A DNA stretch of 64,000 bases, from positions 930,001 to 994,000 of the forward strand of contig SZNP01000001.1 of assembly GCA_005239435.1 (NCBI GenBank), read 5' to 3'. This stretch comes from Halorussus salinisoli. Lineage in GTDB: Archaea > Halobacteriota > Halobacteria > Halobacteriales > Haladaptataceae. A program made the position numbers and the translations under genes. Shown piece by piece: positions 27,634-37,653 of this stretch. A model generated the notes under the pieces. It ran no database searches and was not told the origin of the DNA. It saw nothing but the letters and a program-made list of their open reading frames with translations. Every line of letters begins with the position of its first letter. The stretch's first letter is position 1.

Positions 27634-28353
27634 ATGGGACGACGAATTCAAGGACAGCGACGTGGTCGCGGGACGCCGACGTTCCGCGCCCCCTCGCACC
27701 AGTACAAGGCGGACCTCACGCACAAGAAACCCGAAGACGTCGACACCGTCTCCGGGACGATCGTGGACATCGAACACGACCCGGCACGGAGCGCGCCGGT
27801 CGCCGCCGTCGAGTTCGAGGACGGCGACCAGCGACTCATCCTCGTGCCCGAAGGCGTCGGCGTCGGCGAGACCATCCAGATCGGCGTCAGCGCCGAAATC
27901 AAGGAGGGCAACACGCTGCCGCTAGCCGAGATTCCGGAAGGAGTCCCGGTCTGTAACGTCGAGCGCCAGCCCGGCGACGGCGGCAAGTTCGCTCGCGCCT
28001 CCGGCGTGAGCGCCAATCTCGTCACGCACGACCGCAACGCCGCAGTCGTCGAGCTTCCGAGCGGTGAAGTCAAGCGCCTCTCGCCCGACTGTCGGGCGAC
28101 CATCGGCGTGGTCGCAGGCGGCGGCCGGACCGAGAAGCCGATGGTGAAGGCGGGGAACAAGTATCACAAGATGAAAGCGCGCGGCACCAAGTGGCCGAAC
28201 GTCCGTGGCGTGGCGATGAACGCCGTGGACCACCCGTTCGGTGGCGGTGGCCGCCAGCACCCCGGCCAACCCAAGTCCGTCTCGCGGAACGCTCCGCCGG
28301 GGCGTAAGGTCGGGGACATCTCGTCTCGACGCACGGGACGAGGAGGTAACTGA
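27634..28353 (+). CDS. rpl2: Large subunit ribosomal protein uL2
   Basis: Essential for subunit association and peptidyl transferase activity. The 239 residues begin GRRIQGQRRGRGTPTFRAPS and contain an OB-fold and an SH3-like domain. The C-terminal rRNA-binding loop GVAMNAVDHPFGGGGRQHPG (about 188-207) keeps the His corresponding to the catalytically important residue of bacterial L2. The end is basic (SSRRTGRGGN). Length is normal for archaea. Confidence 0.98.
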   Translation: MGRRIQGQRRGRGTPTFRAPSHQYKADLTHKKPEDVDTVSGTIVDIEHDPARSAPVAAVEFEDGDQRLILVPEGVGVGETIQIGVSAEIKEGNTLPLAEIPEGVPVCNVERQPGDGGKFARASGVSANLVTHDRNAAVVELPSGEVKRLSPDCRATIGVVAGGGRTEKPMVKAGNKYHKMKARGTKWPNVRGVAMNAVDHPFGGGGRQHPGQPKSVSRNAPPGRKVGDISSRRTGRGGN

Positions 28354-28356
28354 GCC

Positions 28357-28782
28357 ATGAGCGAAGGCGAATACCGAACCGGCCGTGAAGGTGAGTTCAC
28401 CTACCGCGGCTACGATCTCGACGAGTTGCAGGACATGAGCGTCGACGAAGTCGCGGAACTGCTTCCCGCACGTCAGCGGCGAACCATCGAGCGCGGTCTG
28501 TCCACCGAGCAGGAGAAACTGCTCGAAGAGGCCCGTGAAGCGACCGAAGAAGGGTCGGCCAACGACCCGATCCGGACCCACCTGCGAAACATGCCGATTC
28601 TGCCGGAGTTCGTCGGCAAGACGTTCGCAGTGTACACCGGTCAGAGCTTCGAGCGCGTGGAAGTCGAACCGGAGATGCTGGGCCACTACCTCGGCGAGTT
28701 CCAGTTGACCCGCACGTCGGTCGAACACGGACAGGCCGGTATCGGCGCGACCCGCTCCTCGAAGTTCGTGCCACTCAAGTAA
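28357..28782 (+). CDS. rps19: Small subunit ribosomal protein uS19
   Basis: Head protein of the 30S subunit that contacts tRNA and forms an intersubunit bridge. The 141 residues carry the archaeal N-terminal extension ([20 protein letters not shown]) ahead of the conserved core, [20 protein letters not shown] (about 73-92), and the C-terminal [20 protein letters not shown]. Length is usual for haloarchaea. Confidence 0.97.
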   Translation: MSEGEYRTGREGEFTYRGYDLDELQDMSVDEVAELLPARQRRTIERGLSTEQEKLLEEAREATEEGSANDPIRTHLRNMPILPEFVGKTFAVYTGQSFERVEVEPEMLGHYLGEFQLTRTSVEHGQAGIGATRSSKFVPLK

Positions 28783-28785
28783 ACC

Positions 28786-29247
28786 ATGGGAATCAGTTAC
28801 AGCGTCGAAACCGACCCGGACACCACCGCCAAGGGGATGCTCCGGGAGCGGCACATGAGCCACAAGCACAGCAAAGCCATCGCCCGCGAAATCAAGGGCA
28901 TGACTGCAGCGGAGGCCCGCGAGTACCTCCAGCAGGTCATCGACGGCGAGCGGTCGGTTCCGTTCAAGTCCCACAACAGCGGCGTCGGCCACCGAAGCGA
29001 CATCGACGGCTGGGACGCCGGTCGCTACCCCGAGAAGGCCAGCAACGCCTTCCTCGACCTCATCGAGAACGTCGTCAACAACGCCGACGAGCAGGGCTTC
29101 GAGGGTGAGTCGATGGAGATCATGCACGTCGCCGCCCACAAGATCGGCGAGGTGCAGGGCCGCAAACCCCGAGCGATGGGGCGAGCCAGCGCGTGGAACA
29201 CGCCCGAGGTAGACGTCGAACTCGTACTCAAAGAGGTGCAAGAATAA
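28786..29247 (+). CDS. rpl22: Large subunit ribosomal protein uL22
   Basis: Assembly protein whose beta-hairpin lines the exit tunnel. The 153 residues open [20 protein letters not shown] and include the [15 protein letters not shown] helix. The archaeal hairpin insertion [20 protein letters not shown] (about 65-84) is present, and the conserved [20 protein letters not shown] lies at the C-terminus. Its stop shares a base with the rps3 start codon (TAATG). Confidence 0.97.
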   Translation: MGISYSVETDPDTTAKGMLRERHMSHKHSKAIAREIKGMTAAEAREYLQQVIDGERSVPFKSHNSGVGHRSDIDGWDAGRYPEKASNAFLDLIENVVNNADEQGFEGESMEIMHVAAHKIGEVQGRKPRAMGRASAWNTPEVDVELVLKEVQE

Positions 29248-30185
29248 TGGCAGACGAACAACAGTTCATTCACGACGGGCTTCAGCGGTCCCAGATCGAC
29301 GAGTTCTTCGCCGACGAACTCGGCCGCGCGGGCTACGGTGGCATGGAAGTCGCCAAGACCCCGATGGGCACTCAGATCGTGCTCAAGGCCGAGAAGCCAG
29401 GTATGGTCATCGGCAAGGGCGGGAAGAACATCCGGAAGATCACGACTCAGCTCGAAGAGCGGTTCGACCTCGAAGACCCGCAAATCGACGTGCAGGAAGT
29501 GGACGAACCGGACCTCAACGCCCGCATCGTCGCGGACCGACTCGCCAACGCGCTCGAACGCGGCTGGTACTTCCGGAAGGCCGGTCACACGACCATCGAC
29601 CGCATCATGGACGCCGGCGCACTCGGTGCCGAAATCGTCCTCTCCGGAAAGGTGACTGGCGCGCGGTCGCGCGTCGAGAAGTTCAACCGCGGCTACATCA
29701 AGCACAACGGCGAACCCGCCGAGGACATCGTCGACCACGGACAGGGCGTCGCGGTCCTCAAACTCGGCACCATCGGCGTGGACGTGAAGATCATCCCGCC
29801 GGGAGCCAACCTGCCCGACGACTTCGAGATTCAGGAGGGCGCGAGCCCCGAAGAGATCGTCCCCGAGGCCGTCGAGGCCAACGAGCAGGCCGGCGTCGAG
29901 GAACTCCTCGAAGAGCCGACCGACGACGAACTCGAAGACCTCCGCGAAGAGGAGGAGGCAGGCGAGGAGCCCGCCGAACCCGGCGAGGAGGAGATCGACG
30001 AGGAAGTCGTCGAAGAGGTCATCGAAGAGGAGACCGAGAGCGAGGAGTCGGCTGAAGAAGCCGAGTCCGACGAGTCGGTCGAAGAGGAGCTCGACGAACT
30101 CGAAGAAGAGGTCGAGCAGGAAGCCGAAGACCTCATGGACGAGATGGAAGACGAAGAGAGCGACTCCGAGGAGGGTGACGAATAA
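29247..30185 (+). CDS. rps3: Small subunit ribosomal protein uS3 with long acidic tail
   Basis: Forms part of the mRNA entry channel. The ATG at 29247 overlaps the rpl22 stop by one base; an in-frame start at 29193 lies inside rpl22 and was rejected. The 312-residue protein has the KH-domain loop [20 protein letters not shown] (about 51-70) and the C-terminal domain through about residue 200. It then has a ~105-residue tail, almost entirely Glu/Asp with Ala, Ser and Val, which is much longer than bacterial S3 allows. Such tails are a haloarchaeal trait and are probably disordered. Confidence 0.96.
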   Translation: MADEQQFIHDGLQRSQIDEFFADELGRAGYGGMEVAKTPMGTQIVLKAEKPGMVIGKGGKNIRKITTQLEERFDLEDPQIDVQEVDEPDLNARIVADRLANALERGWYFRKAGHTTIDRIMDAGALGAEIVLSGKVTGARSRVEKFNRGYIKHNGEPAEDIVDHGQGVAVLKLGTIGVDVKIIPPGANLPDDFEIQEGASPEEIVPEAVEANEQAGVEELLEEPTDDELEDLREEEEAGEEPAEPGEEEIDEEVVEEVIEEETESEESAEEAESDESVEEELDELEEEVEQEAEDLMDEMEDEESDSEEGDE

Positions 30186-30400
30186 TGGCCATCCTTCACA
30201 CCGAGGAGATCCGCGACATGACTCCCGCAGAGCGAGAGTCGGAACTGGAAGACCTCGAAACCGAACTCCTGAACGCGAAGGCCGTGAAGGCCGCCGGTGG
30301 CGCACCGGAGGACCCCGGCCGATTCAAGGAACTTCGCCGGACTATCGCGCGAATCAAGACGGTTCAGCGCGAGGAAGGCGACCTCGAAGACGAAGAGTAA
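30185..30400 (+). CDS. rpl29: Large subunit ribosomal protein uL29
   Basis: A 71-residue two-helix protein at the tunnel exit next to uL23. The start [20 protein letters not shown] is followed by the second helix, with the conserved [20 protein letters not shown] (about 48-67). The ATG overlaps the last base of the rps3 stop. The protein is more acidic than bacterial L29, with a C-terminal DLEDEE. Confidence 0.96.
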   Translation: MAILHTEEIRDMTPAERESELEDLETELLNAKAVKAAGGAPEDPGRFKELRRTIARIKTVQREEGDLEDEE

Positions 30401-30407
30401 GACAACG

Positions 30408-30836
30408 ATGCCACTAACACCCGAGAATCTGACGCGACACGAGCTCAACGGACTTCACGTCCGCGTCGTGGACGCGGCGAACTCGGACCTCGTAGGAATC
30501 GAGGGCCGAGTCGTCGCCGAGACGCAGGGCACGTTGAGCGTCGCGTCCGACGCTCGGGTGCGACAGGTACCAAAGCAGGGCTCCACGTTCGAGTTCGCGC
30601 TCACAGATGAACCCGCCGACCTCGCCAAGAGGTCGGGGACCGCGTCCAAACGTGGGTCGGAAACTGCCGGAGTCCGCTCCGGTCAGTCTGGCCCGTCCGG
30701 CGAGTGTGTCTCGCCGGACTCCGGGGGAGGCCCCCGCGACTGCGAGGGCGTGGCCTACGTTACGGTGGATGGCGCGCGTCTGCTCTCACGACCCGCATTG
30801 CGTACCGAGAAGGCAGGTGACTCCAAATGGCAATAG
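30408..30836 (+). CDS. rnp1: Ribonuclease P protein component 1 (Rpp29/POP4 family)
   Basis: Protein subunit of RNase P, which matures tRNA 5' ends. The ATG at 30408 gives 142 residues starting [20 protein letters not shown]. The Sm-like beta-barrel follows with [20 protein letters not shown] and [10 protein letters not shown] (about 26-67). A Gly/Ser-rich region of roughly 40 residues (about 75-115, including [18 protein letters not shown]) then interrupts the family before the last strands ([16 protein letters not shown]). The gene lies between rpl29 and rps17, its normal archaeal place, and overlaps rps17 by 10 bases. Confidence 0.9.
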   Translation: MPLTPENLTRHELNGLHVRVVDAANSDLVGIEGRVVAETQGTLSVASDARVRQVPKQGSTFEFALTDEPADLAKRSGTASKRGSETAGVRSGQSGPSGECVSPDSGGGPRDCEGVAYVTVDGARLLSRPALRTEKAGDSKWQ

Positions 30837-31204
30837 GACTGAACGTATCAGAACCGGAGGGAACCTGCTCCGACGAGAACTGTCCGTTCCACGGAACGCT
30901 TTCCGTGCGCGGCCAGACACTCGAAGGAGAGGTTGCCTCCACCGACATGGACAAAACCGTGATCGTCGAGCGAGAGTACGACGTTCCGGTTCCGAAGTAC
31001 GACCGGTACATGAAGCGCCGGTCCCGCGTTCCGGCACACCACCCGGACTGCATGGAACTGGAAGTCGGCGACACGGTTCGTATCGCAGAGACCCGACCGC
31101 TTTCGAAGACGAAGAGTCACGTCGTCGTCGAGCAGTTCGAGACGACGCGGAGCTTCGGCGCGGGCGGCACCGAACAACAGGACGAAACGGACGGTGAAGA
31201 ATAA
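30827..31204 (+). CDS. rps17: Small subunit ribosomal protein uS17
   Basis: An OB-fold protein that binds 16S rRNA early in assembly. The 125 residues have the archaeal N-terminal extension with two cysteines ([16 protein letters not shown], about residues 10-20). The core is [20 protein letters not shown] and [20 protein letters not shown], then [20 protein letters not shown]. An acidic tail (about 110-125) ends the protein. It begins 10 bases inside rnp1 and shares one base with rpl14. Confidence 0.96.
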   Translation: MAIGLNVSEPEGTCSDENCPFHGTLSVRGQTLEGEVASTDMDKTVIVEREYDVPVPKYDRYMKRRSRVPAHHPDCMELEVGDTVRIAETRPLSKTKSHVVVEQFETTRSFGAGGTEQQDETDGEE

Positions 31205-31602
31205 TGGAAGCGCTCAAAGCCGACGTGACGCAGGGCCTCTCGAAGGGGTCGCTGCTGACGTGTGCCGACAACACCGGCGCGCGTGAACTCAAGGTCATCA
31301 GCGTTTCCGGCTACTCGGGCACCAAGAGCCGCCACCCCAAAGCGGGCATCGGCGACAAAGTGACCGTCTCGGTCACGAAGGGTACCCCCGAGATGCGACG
31401 ACAGGTGCTGGAAGCAGTCGTCGTCCGCCAGCGACAGTCCATCCGCCGTCCCGACGGCACCCGCGTCAAGTTCGAAGACAACGCGGCCGTCATCATCGAC
31501 GACGTGGAGGAACCGCGCGGGACCGAAATCAAGGGTCCCATCGCGCGGGAAGTCGCTGAGCGGTTCGGAAGTATCGCGAGCACCGCTACGATGATAGTAT
31601 GA
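31204..31602 (+). CDS. rpl14: Large subunit ribosomal protein uL14
   Basis: An intersubunit-bridge protein. The 132 residues are a standard archaeal L14: [20 protein letters not shown] (about 18-37), [40 protein letters not shown], and the C-terminal [20 protein letters not shown]. The last four bases overlap the start of rpl24. Confidence 0.98.
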   Translation: MEALKADVTQGLSKGSLLTCADNTGARELKVISVSGYSGTKSRHPKAGIGDKVTVSVTKGTPEMRRQVLEAVVVRQRQSIRRPDGTRVKFEDNAAVIIDDVEEPRGTEIKGPIAREVAERFGSIASTATMIV

Positions 31603-31955
31603 CTACGCAACCACACAAACAGCGAAACCAGACCGAGCGTGCCTCGCTCCACGAGCGACACGAGCAGGTCAAGGCGACGCTCGCTGACGACCTCCGCGAG
31701 GAGTTCGACGCCCGCAGCGTCCGCGTCAACGCGGGCGACACCGTCGAAGTGATGCGCGGGGACTTCGCAGGCGAAGAAGGCGAAGTCATCAACGTCGACC
31801 TGCGCGACGCCGTCGTCCACGTCGAGGACGTTACCCTCGAGAAGGCAGACGGCGAAGAGGTCCCGCGGCCGCTCGACGCGAGCAACCTCCGCGTGACCGA
31901 CCTCGACCTCGAGGACGACCGACGCGAGGCGCGCCTCCGAGGTGAGAACGAATGA
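31599..31955 (+). CDS. rpl24: Large subunit ribosomal protein uL24
   Basis: Assembly initiator near the tunnel exit. The 118 residues start with the archaeal [20 protein letters not shown], continue with [20 protein letters not shown], which is the KOW motif (about 41-60), and end in [20 protein letters not shown]. It overlaps both neighbours by four bases, so three consecutive genes are likely translated in a coupled way. Confidence 0.97.
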   Translation: MTTQPHKQRNQTERASLHERHEQVKATLADDLREEFDARSVRVNAGDTVEVMRGDFAGEEGEVINVDLRDAVVHVEDVTLEKADGEEVPRPLDASNLRVTDLDLEDDRREARLRGENE

Positions 31956-32710
31956 CGAAGCATCAGAAACGACTCTCAGTTCCGAAGTCCTGGCCGGTCG
32001 AGCGCAAGACCGAAACCTTCACCGTGAAGGCCGATTCCGGCCCGCACGGCGAGGACGGCGTTCCCCTCATCATCCTGCTGCGGGACGTGCTGGGCTACGT
32101 CCAGTCCCGGAAGGAAGCCCGGTACGCTCTCGACCAAGGGAACGTGCTGGTCAACGGTGACGAGAACGTCGCCGAGGACCGTCCCATCGGGATGTTCGAC
32201 ATCGTCGCGTTCACCGAGCGCGAAGAGTACTACCGCGTCTTCCCCGACGAAGGCGGTCGGCTCGCGCTGACCGAAATCGACGGCGACGCCGCCGGTAGCA
32301 AGCTCGGGAAGATCGAGGACAAGACGAAGGTCGCTGGCGACCGGACCCAGCTCAACCTCCACGACGGGCAGAACCTGCTCCTCGAAGACGCGAGCGAGTA
32401 CGACGCTGGCGACTCCATCGTCATCAGCAACGACGACAGCGAAGTCGTCGCTCACTTCCCCTACGAGGAAGGCAGTCTCGTGACCGCGGTTCGAGGCGCA
32501 CACGCGGGCGAAATCGGTGAAATCACCGAGATTCAGGTGACGCCCGGTAGCGGCTCGAACAACGTCGTGGTCGAACTCCTCGACGGTGACGACACCTTCG
32601 AGACGGTCGAAGAGTACGTCGTGGTCATCGACGAGAACTTCGTGGGCGACGCGGACGCGTCGGAAACCCCGAGCGGTGAAGACCGCGAGGACGGAGGTGA
32701 CGACGAATGA
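31952..32710 (+). CDS. rps4e: Small subunit ribosomal protein eS4
   Basis: Archaeal/eukaryotic S4e, absent from bacteria. The 252 residues contain the basic N-terminus [20 protein letters not shown] and an S4 RNA-binding motif [20 protein letters not shown] (about 52-71). The central domain holds the conserved [24 protein letters not shown]-like segment, [20 protein letters not shown], is followed by an acidic C-terminal tail from about residue 232. Confidence 0.97.
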   Translation: MTKHQKRLSVPKSWPVERKTETFTVKADSGPHGEDGVPLIILLRDVLGYVQSRKEARYALDQGNVLVNGDENVAEDRPIGMFDIVAFTEREEYYRVFPDEGGRLALTEIDGDAAGSKLGKIEDKTKVAGDRTQLNLHDGQNLLLEDASEYDAGDSIVISNDDSEVVAHFPYEEGSLVTAVRGAHAGEIGEITEIQVTPGSGSNNVVVELLDGDDTFETVEEYVVVIDENFVGDADASETPSGEDREDGGDDE

Positions 32711-33231
32711 GCGAAGCCGAGTCCGACTTCCACGAGATGCGCGAACCGACCATCGAGAAGGTCGTCGTCCACATGGGCGTCGGCGAGGGCGGCCGCGAAC
32801 TCGCGGACGCCGAGGACATTCTCGAGGACGTGACCGGCCAGCAGAGCGTGCGAACGCTGGCCAAGTCCACCAAGCCCGAGTTCGGCATCCGTCAGGGTGA
32901 CCCCATCGGCGCGAAGGTGACCATGCGCGACGACGAAGCAGAGGAGTTCCTCCGAAAGGCGCTGCCGCTGGCCGACGTCTCGGCCAAGCAATTCGACGAA
33001 ACGGGGAACTTCAGCTTCGGCGTCGAAGAGCACACCGAGTTCCCGGGACAGGAGTACGACCCGAACGTCGGCATCTACGGACTCGACGTGACGGTCAATC
33101 TCGTGCGACCCGGTTACCGCATCAGCAAGCGCGACAAGGTGACTCGCTCGGTGCCGTCGGGTCACAAACTGAATGTCGAGGACGCAGTCGCGTACCTCGA
33201 ATCCAACTTCGACGTTGAGGTCGAACAATGA
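32707..33231 (+). CDS. rpl5: Large subunit ribosomal protein uL5
   Basis: Binds 5S rRNA and contacts the P-site tRNA. The 174 residues show [20 protein letters not shown] at the start (about 10-29), [20 protein letters not shown], the loop [20 protein letters not shown] and [20 protein letters not shown]. It overlaps rps4e and rps14 by four bases each. Confidence 0.97.
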   Translation: MSEAESDFHEMREPTIEKVVVHMGVGEGGRELADAEDILEDVTGQQSVRTLAKSTKPEFGIRQGDPIGAKVTMRDDEAEEFLRKALPLADVSAKQFDETGNFSFGVEEHTEFPGQEYDPNVGIYGLDVTVNLVRPGYRISKRDKVTRSVPSGHKLNVEDAVAYLESNFDVEVEQ

Positions 33232-33410
33232 GTGAAAGCGAAACCGACTCCGAGGCGACCGGAGAACACGCCGCCAAGCGCACCGGCCAGATCGAAGAGT
33301 GCCAGCGCTGCGGTCGAAAGCAGGGTCTCGTCGGCAAGTACGACATCTACCTGTGTCGGCAGTGTTTCCGCGAAGTCGCCCGGAGCATGGGCTTCAAGAA
33401 GTATCGATAA
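33228..33410 (+). CDS. rps14: Small subunit ribosomal protein uS14, zinc-binding type
   Basis: A 60-residue 30S head protein. The C+ form is shown by the pairs CQRCGRK and LCRQCF (four cysteines, about residues 25-46) that bind one zinc ion. An acidic, Ser/Thr-rich N-terminal extension of about 20 residues ([20 protein letters not shown]) precedes the core. The end is the conserved [10 protein letters not shown]. Confidence 0.97.
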   Translation: MSESETDSEATGEHAAKRTGQIEECQRCGRKQGLVGKYDIYLCRQCFREVARSMGFKKYR

Positions 33411-33412
33411 TC

Positions 33413-33805
33413 ATGGCAGGAAACGATCCGCTGGCCAACGCGCTCTCGGGCATCGACAACGCAGAGAGCGTCGGTCATCTCGACCACACGGTACAGCCCG
33501 CCTCGAACGAAATCGGCAGCGTACTCGAGGTCTTCTACGACCGCGGGTACATCGACGGCTTCGAGTTCGTCGACGACGGTAAAGCCGGGCAGTTCGAGGT
33601 CGAACTGAAAGGCGCGATAAACGAGTGCGGTTCGGTCAAGCCCCGGTACTCCGCCGGAGCAGACGAGTTCGAGAAGTGGGAGAAGCGATTCCTCCCCGCC
33701 CGTGACTACGGGGCGCTCGTCGTGACGACCAGCCGCGGCGTCATGAGCCACTACGAGGCCCGCGAGAAGGGCGTCGGTGGCCAAGTCATCGCGTACGTCT
33801 ACTAA
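33413..33805 (+). CDS. rps8: Small subunit ribosomal protein uS8
   Basis: Binds the central domain of 16S rRNA. The ATG at 33413 follows the rps14 stop by two bases; the longer frame from 33299 lies inside rps14. The 130-residue product reads [20 protein letters not shown] at the start. Conserved blocks are [20 protein letters not shown] and the C-terminal [20 protein letters not shown] (about 102-121), followed by GGQVIAYVY. Confidence 0.97.
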   Translation: MAGNDPLANALSGIDNAESVGHLDHTVQPASNEIGSVLEVFYDRGYIDGFEFVDDGKAGQFEVELKGAINECGSVKPRYSAGADEFEKWEKRFLPARDYGALVVTTSRGVMSHYEAREKGVGGQVIAYVY

Positions 33806-33807
33806 CA

Positions 33808-34344
33808 ATGGCACGAACAGAACTCGAAATTCCGGACGACGTGACCGCGGAGAAGGACCACCTCGAACTCACCGTCGAGGGGCCGGAGGGGAGCGTCACG
33901 CGACGCCTCTGGTACCCCGACGTATCGGTCGAAGTGGAAGACGGAACCGTAGTCATCGAAAGCGAAACCGAGGACGCCAAGACCAACGCGACCGTGGGCA
34001 CGTTCGAGAGCCACGTTCGCAACATGATTCACGGCGTGACCGAGGGCTGGGAGTACACCATGGAGGTCTTCTACTCTCACTTCCCGATGCAGGTTCGCGC
34101 CGAGAACGGCGAGGTCGTCATCGAGAACTTCCTCGGTGAGAAGGCCCCGCGACGAACGAACATTCACGGTGACACGACCGTCGAAGTGGACGACGAGGTC
34201 CTCACCCTGAGCGGGCCGAGCATCGAGGACGTCGGCCAGACGGCCGCGGACATCGAGCAGTTGACCCGCGTCCAGGACAAGGACACTCGCGTCTTCCAGG
34301 ACGGCGTCTACATCACCGAGAAGCCACAGACTGGAGGTGTCTAA
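33808..34344 (+). CDS. rpl6: Large subunit ribosomal protein uL6
   Basis: Two tandem RNA-binding domains near the factor-binding site. The 178 residues begin RTELEIPDDVTAEKDHLELT. The first domain ends in TFESHVRNMIHGVTEGWEYT and the second holds NFLGEKAPRRTNIHGDTTVE (about 110-129). The tail GVYITEKPQTGGV is typical of archaeal L6. Confidence 0.97.
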   Translation: MARTELEIPDDVTAEKDHLELTVEGPEGSVTRRLWYPDVSVEVEDGTVVIESETEDAKTNATVGTFESHVRNMIHGVTEGWEYTMEVFYSHFPMQVRAENGEVVIENFLGEKAPRRTNIHGDTTVEVDDEVLTLSGPSIEDVGQTAADIEQLTRVQDKDTRVFQDGVYITEKPQTGGV

Positions 34345-34347
34345 CGA

Positions 34348-35055
34348 ATGGCAGACGACGAACCCGAAACACTCGAAGACGTAAGCGGGGTCGGCCCGAG
34401 CAAGGCCGACGCGCTCCGCGAAGCGGGCTTCTCGTCCGTCGAGGACGTGAAGGGCGCGAGTCAGGACGAACTCGCAGAGGTCGAAGGCATCGGGAACGCT
34501 CTCGCGGCCCGTATCAAGGCCGACGTGGGCGGTCTCGAAGTCGAAGAGGAGACCGAAGCCGAGATCGAAGAAGAAGAGCCGGAAGCCGACGAGGAAGCTG
34601 ACGAGGAGGTCGAGACCGAACTTCAGCCCCGCGGGCTGGTCGACAAGACTCCCGACCTCAGCGAGCGCGAGGAGGAACTCCTCACCCAGCGCAAGCGCGT
34701 CGGCAAGCCGCAGTTCAACCGGCAGGACTACCACAAGAAGAAGCGGACGCCGACTTCGTGGCGACGCCCGCGCGGTCAGCTGTCGAAGCAGCGCCGCGGC
34801 ATCAAGGGCAAAGGCCCGACGGTCGAGGCCGGTTTCCGCACGCCGAAGGCCGTGCGCGGCAAGCACCCCAGCGGCTTCGAGGAGGTTCGCGTTCACAACG
34901 TGGACGACCTCGAAGGCGTCGACGGCGACACGGAAGCGGTCCGCATCGCCTCGAAAGTCGGTGCCCGCAAGCGCGAGCGCATCGAGGAACAGGCCGAGGA
35001 GAACGGCATTCGCGTCCTTAACCCGACCTACGTCGAAGTGGAGGTCGAAGAATGA
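34348..35055 (+). CDS. rpl32e: Large subunit ribosomal protein eL32 with N-terminal helix-hairpin-helix
   Basis: Archaeal/eukaryotic protein of the 50S subunit. The 235 residues are longer than the ~130-residue core. They begin with a helix-hairpin-helix domain ([20 protein letters not shown], about 8-27, and [20 protein letters not shown]), then an acidic spacer (about 68-95). The L32e core follows with [20 protein letters not shown] and [20 protein letters not shown]. This extension is a known haloarchaeal feature. The last four bases overlap rpl19e. Confidence 0.96.
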   Translation: MADDEPETLEDVSGVGPSKADALREAGFSSVEDVKGASQDELAEVEGIGNALAARIKADVGGLEVEEETEAEIEEEEPEADEEADEEVETELQPRGLVDKTPDLSEREEELLTQRKRVGKPQFNRQDYHKKKRTPTSWRRPRGQLSKQRRGIKGKGPTVEAGFRTPKAVRGKHPSGFEEVRVHNVDDLEGVDGDTEAVRIASKVGARKRERIEEQAEENGIRVLNPTYVEVEVEE

Positions 35056-35492
35056 GTGACCTGAGTGCACAGAAGCGACTCGCCGCAGACGTCCTCGACG
35101 TCGGTCAGAGTCGCGTCTGGTTCGACCCGGACGCGCAGGGTGACATCGCGGAAGCGATTACCCGCGAGGACATCCGCGAACTGGTCGACGACGGCTCCAT
35201 CGCCGCCAAGGAGAAGAAAGGCAACTCGCGCGGTCGTGCGCGCAAGCGCAAGGCCAAGCGCGACTACGGCCACCAGACCGGCGCTGGAACCCGCAAGGGC
35301 AAGTCCGGCGGTCGCCAGCAGCAGAAAGAACAGTGGCAACAGACGATTCGCGCGCAGCGACGGAAGCTCCGCGAACTCCGCGCCGAGGGTGAGATCACCC
35401 AGTCGCAGTACCGCGACTTGTACGACAAGTCGAAGGGCGGGGAGTTCCGTAGCGTCCAGTACCTGCTGAACTACATCGAGAGCAACTACTAA
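35052..35492 (+). CDS. rpl19e: Large subunit ribosomal protein eL19
   Basis: An extended helical protein that forms an intersubunit bridge in archaeal ribosomes. The 146 residues start [20 protein letters not shown] and then [20 protein letters not shown]. The long basic segment [20 protein letters not shown] (about 55-74) and the helical C-terminus [20 protein letters not shown] are as expected. Length is standard. Confidence 0.97.
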   Translation: MSDLSAQKRLAADVLDVGQSRVWFDPDAQGDIAEAITREDIRELVDDGSIAAKEKKGNSRGRARKRKAKRDYGHQTGAGTRKGKSGGRQQQKEQWQQTIRAQRRKLRELRAEGEITQSQYRDLYDKSKGGEFRSVQYLLNYIESNY

Positions 35493-35494
35493 CA

Positions 35495-36046
35495 ATGGCA
35501 ACAGGACCACGATACACGGTGCCGATGCGCCGTCGCCGCGAGGTCCGGACTGACTACCATCAGAGGTTGCGCCTGCTGAAATCGGGTAAACCCCGGCTGG
35601 TGGCTCGCAAGAGCAACCGGCACGTCAGGGCGCAGCTGGTCACGATGGGTCCCAACGGCGACGAGACGGTCGTGAGCGCCTTTTCGGGCGACCTCGAAGA
35701 GTACGGCTGGGAAGCCCCGACGGGCAATCTCCCCAGCGCGTACCTGACGGGGCTGCTCGCCGGAAAGCGAGCGCTCGAAGCCGGAGTCGAGGAAGCCGTC
35801 CTCGACATCGGCCTCAACACCGCGACACCCGGAGGCAAAGTATTCGCAGTGCAGGAAGGCGCTATCGACGCAGGGCTCGACATCCCCCACAACGACAGCG
35901 TGCTGGCCGACTGGTCGCGTAACCGCGGCGAGCACATCGCCGAGTACGCCGAGCAGTTGGACGAACCGCTGTACAGCGGGGACTTCGACGCCACAGAACT
36001 ACCCGAGCACTTCGACGAAGTGCGCGAGAACCTCATGGAGGACTAA
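35495..36046 (+). CDS. rpl18: Large subunit ribosomal protein uL18
   Basis: Binds 5S rRNA together with uL5. The 183 residues open with ATGPRYTVPMRRRREVRTDY and RLLKSGKPRLVARKSNRHVR (about 27-46). The alpha/beta core includes LPSAYLTGLLAGKRALEAGV and VLDIGLNTATPGGKVFAVQE. The C-terminal extension with FDATELPEHFDEVRENLMED is typical of archaea. Confidence 0.97.
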   Translation: MATGPRYTVPMRRRREVRTDYHQRLRLLKSGKPRLVARKSNRHVRAQLVTMGPNGDETVVSAFSGDLEEYGWEAPTGNLPSAYLTGLLAGKRALEAGVEEAVLDIGLNTATPGGKVFAVQEGAIDAGLDIPHNDSVLADWSRNRGEHIAEYAEQLDEPLYSGDFDATELPEHFDEVRENLMED

Positions 36047-36049
36047 CGT

Positions 36050-36694
36050 ATGTGTGCAAACCACGACGGCTGGGAACCCCAGACCCGTCTCGGCCGCAAA
36101 GTCGCCGAGGGCGAAATCGACACGATGGAGGACGCCCTCAACTCCGGTCTCCCGCTGAAGGAGTCGGAACTGGTCGACCAGCTTCTGCCGGGACTGGAGG
36201 ACGAAGTGCTGGACATCAACATGGTCCAGCGCATGACCGACTCCGGTCGCCGCGTGAAGTTCCGGTGCGTCGTCGCCATCGGTAACCGCGATGGCTACGT
36301 CGGCTACGCCGAAGGCCGCGACGACCAGGTCGGCGGCGCTATCCAGAAGGCGATAGACATCGCCAAGCTGAATCTGATTCAGGTCAACCGCGGCGCGGGG
36401 TCGTGGGAGGACCGAAGCGAACGACCGCACTCGCTGGCTCGCCGGACGAAAGGCAAGGCAGGCAGCGTCGAGGTCGAACTGATTCCGGCCCCGACCGGAC
36501 TCGGACTCGCGGCGACCGATACCGTCCGGAAGATTCTGGAACTGGGCGGCGTCGAGAACGCGTGGACCAAGAGCCACGGCAACACCCGGACCACGCTCAA
36601 CCTCGCCAAGGCAACCTACAACGCGCTGGAGAACGCCGCGGAATCCCGCGGTCCGCGAGGTCGAACCGACTACAGCGAGGAGGTGGCCGAGTGA
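36050..36694 (+). CDS. rps5: Small subunit ribosomal protein uS5
   Basis: Lines the mRNA entry and takes part in decoding accuracy. The 214 residues have the archaeal N-terminal region ([20 protein letters not shown]), the double-stranded-RNA-binding-like domain with [20 protein letters not shown] (about 70-89), and the C-terminal domain [20 protein letters not shown]. The stop shares a base with the rpl30 start. Confidence 0.97.
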   Translation: MCANHDGWEPQTRLGRKVAEGEIDTMEDALNSGLPLKESELVDQLLPGLEDEVLDINMVQRMTDSGRRVKFRCVVAIGNRDGYVGYAEGRDDQVGGAIQKAIDIAKLNLIQVNRGAGSWEDRSERPHSLARRTKGKAGSVEVELIPAPTGLGLAATDTVRKILELGGVENAWTKSHGNTRTTLNLAKATYNALENAAESRGPRGRTDYSEEVAE

Positions 36695-37158
36695 TGAAGG
36701 CAGTCGTTCAGATTCGCGGCGAGGTCGACATGACCGGCGAGACCCAGGACACGTTGGAGATGCTGAACCTCCACCGCGTGAACCACTGCGCGCTCGTTCC
36801 GGACACCGACACCTACCGCGGGATGATCACCAAGGTCAACGACTACACCGCGTACGGCGAACCGAGCCAGGACGTGCTGGAGACGCTGCTCGAAAAGCGG
36901 GCCGAACCCCTCGAGGGCGACGCAGACATCGACGACGAGTGGGTCGCCGACGAGACCGACTACGACGACGTGAGCGACCTCGCGTCGGCGCTGTTGGACG
37001 ACGAGACGACCCTGCGCGAGCAGGGCCTCGCTCCGGTCCTCCGACTTCACCCGCCGCGCGGCGGTCACGACGGACTCAAGCACCCCACCCAGGAAGGTGG
37101 CCAACTCGGCAAGCACGACACCGAGCAAATCGATTCGCTCCTGAAGGCGATGCGATAA
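36694..37158 (+). CDS. rpl30: Large subunit ribosomal protein uL30
   Basis: The ATG at 36694 (in GTGATGAAG) overlaps the rps5 stop; the longer upstream frame lies inside rps5. The 154-residue archaeal L30 reads [20 protein letters not shown] and LNLHRVNHCALVPDTDTYRG (about 22-41). The C-terminal extension shared with eukaryotic L7 includes VLRLHPPRGGHDGLKHPTQE (about 116-135). The middle insertion (about 68-105) is very acidic. Confidence 0.97.
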   Translation: MKAVVQIRGEVDMTGETQDTLEMLNLHRVNHCALVPDTDTYRGMITKVNDYTAYGEPSQDVLETLLEKRAEPLEGDADIDDEWVADETDYDDVSDLASALLDDETTLREQGLAPVLRLHPPRGGHDGLKHPTQEGGQLGKHDTEQIDSLLKAMR

Positions 37159-37160
37159 CC

Positions 37161-37646
37161 ATGACCGACAAGAAACGACGACAACGCGGCTCCCGCACGC
37201 ACGGCGGCGGTAGTCACAAGAACCGGCGCGGTGCCGGACACCGCGGCGGTCGCGGACGCGCGGGTCGCGCCAAACACGAGTTCCACAACTATGAACCGCT
37301 CGGCAAACACGGCTTCTCCCGACCGGAGAAGGTTCAGGAAGAGGTCCTGACCGTCACGGTCCAGAAGCTCGACGAGGACGCGGCCCTGCTGGCCGCGGAC
37401 GGCGACGCCGAGGAGACCGACTTCGGCTACCGCCTCGACGCCCGCGACGTGGTCGAGGACGGTTGGGACGCCGACGCCGTGAAGGTTCTCGGCGACGGTC
37501 AAGTCCGCAACCAGCTAGAAGTGACGGCCGACGCCTTCTCCGCGACTGCGGTCGAACTCATCGAGGAGGAAGGCGGCGACGCCGTTCTCAGCGACCGCGC
37601 CGAAGAGGCCGAAGAGGAAGAAGAAGCGTCGGACGACGACGAGTAA
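37161..37646 (+). CDS. rpl15: Large subunit ribosomal protein uL15
   Basis: Late-assembly 50S protein and last gene of the supercluster. The ATG at 37161 is two bases after the rpl30 stop. The 161 residues start with the basic Gly/Arg-rich extension RRQRGSRTHGGGSHKNRRGA (about 6-25), followed by the globular part with NYEPLGKHGFSRPEKVQEEV. They end in an acidic tail of about 16 residues (EEAEEEEEASDDDE). A T-rich terminator follows within 10 bases. Confidence 0.96.
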   Translation: MTDKKRRQRGSRTHGGGSHKNRRGAGHRGGRGRAGRAKHEFHNYEPLGKHGFSRPEKVQEEVLTVTVQKLDEDAALLAADGDAEETDFGYRLDARDVVEDGWDADAVKVLGDGQVRNQLEVTADAFSATAVELIEEEGGDAVLSDRAEEAEEEEEASDDDE

Positions 37647-37653
37647 CTACGGA

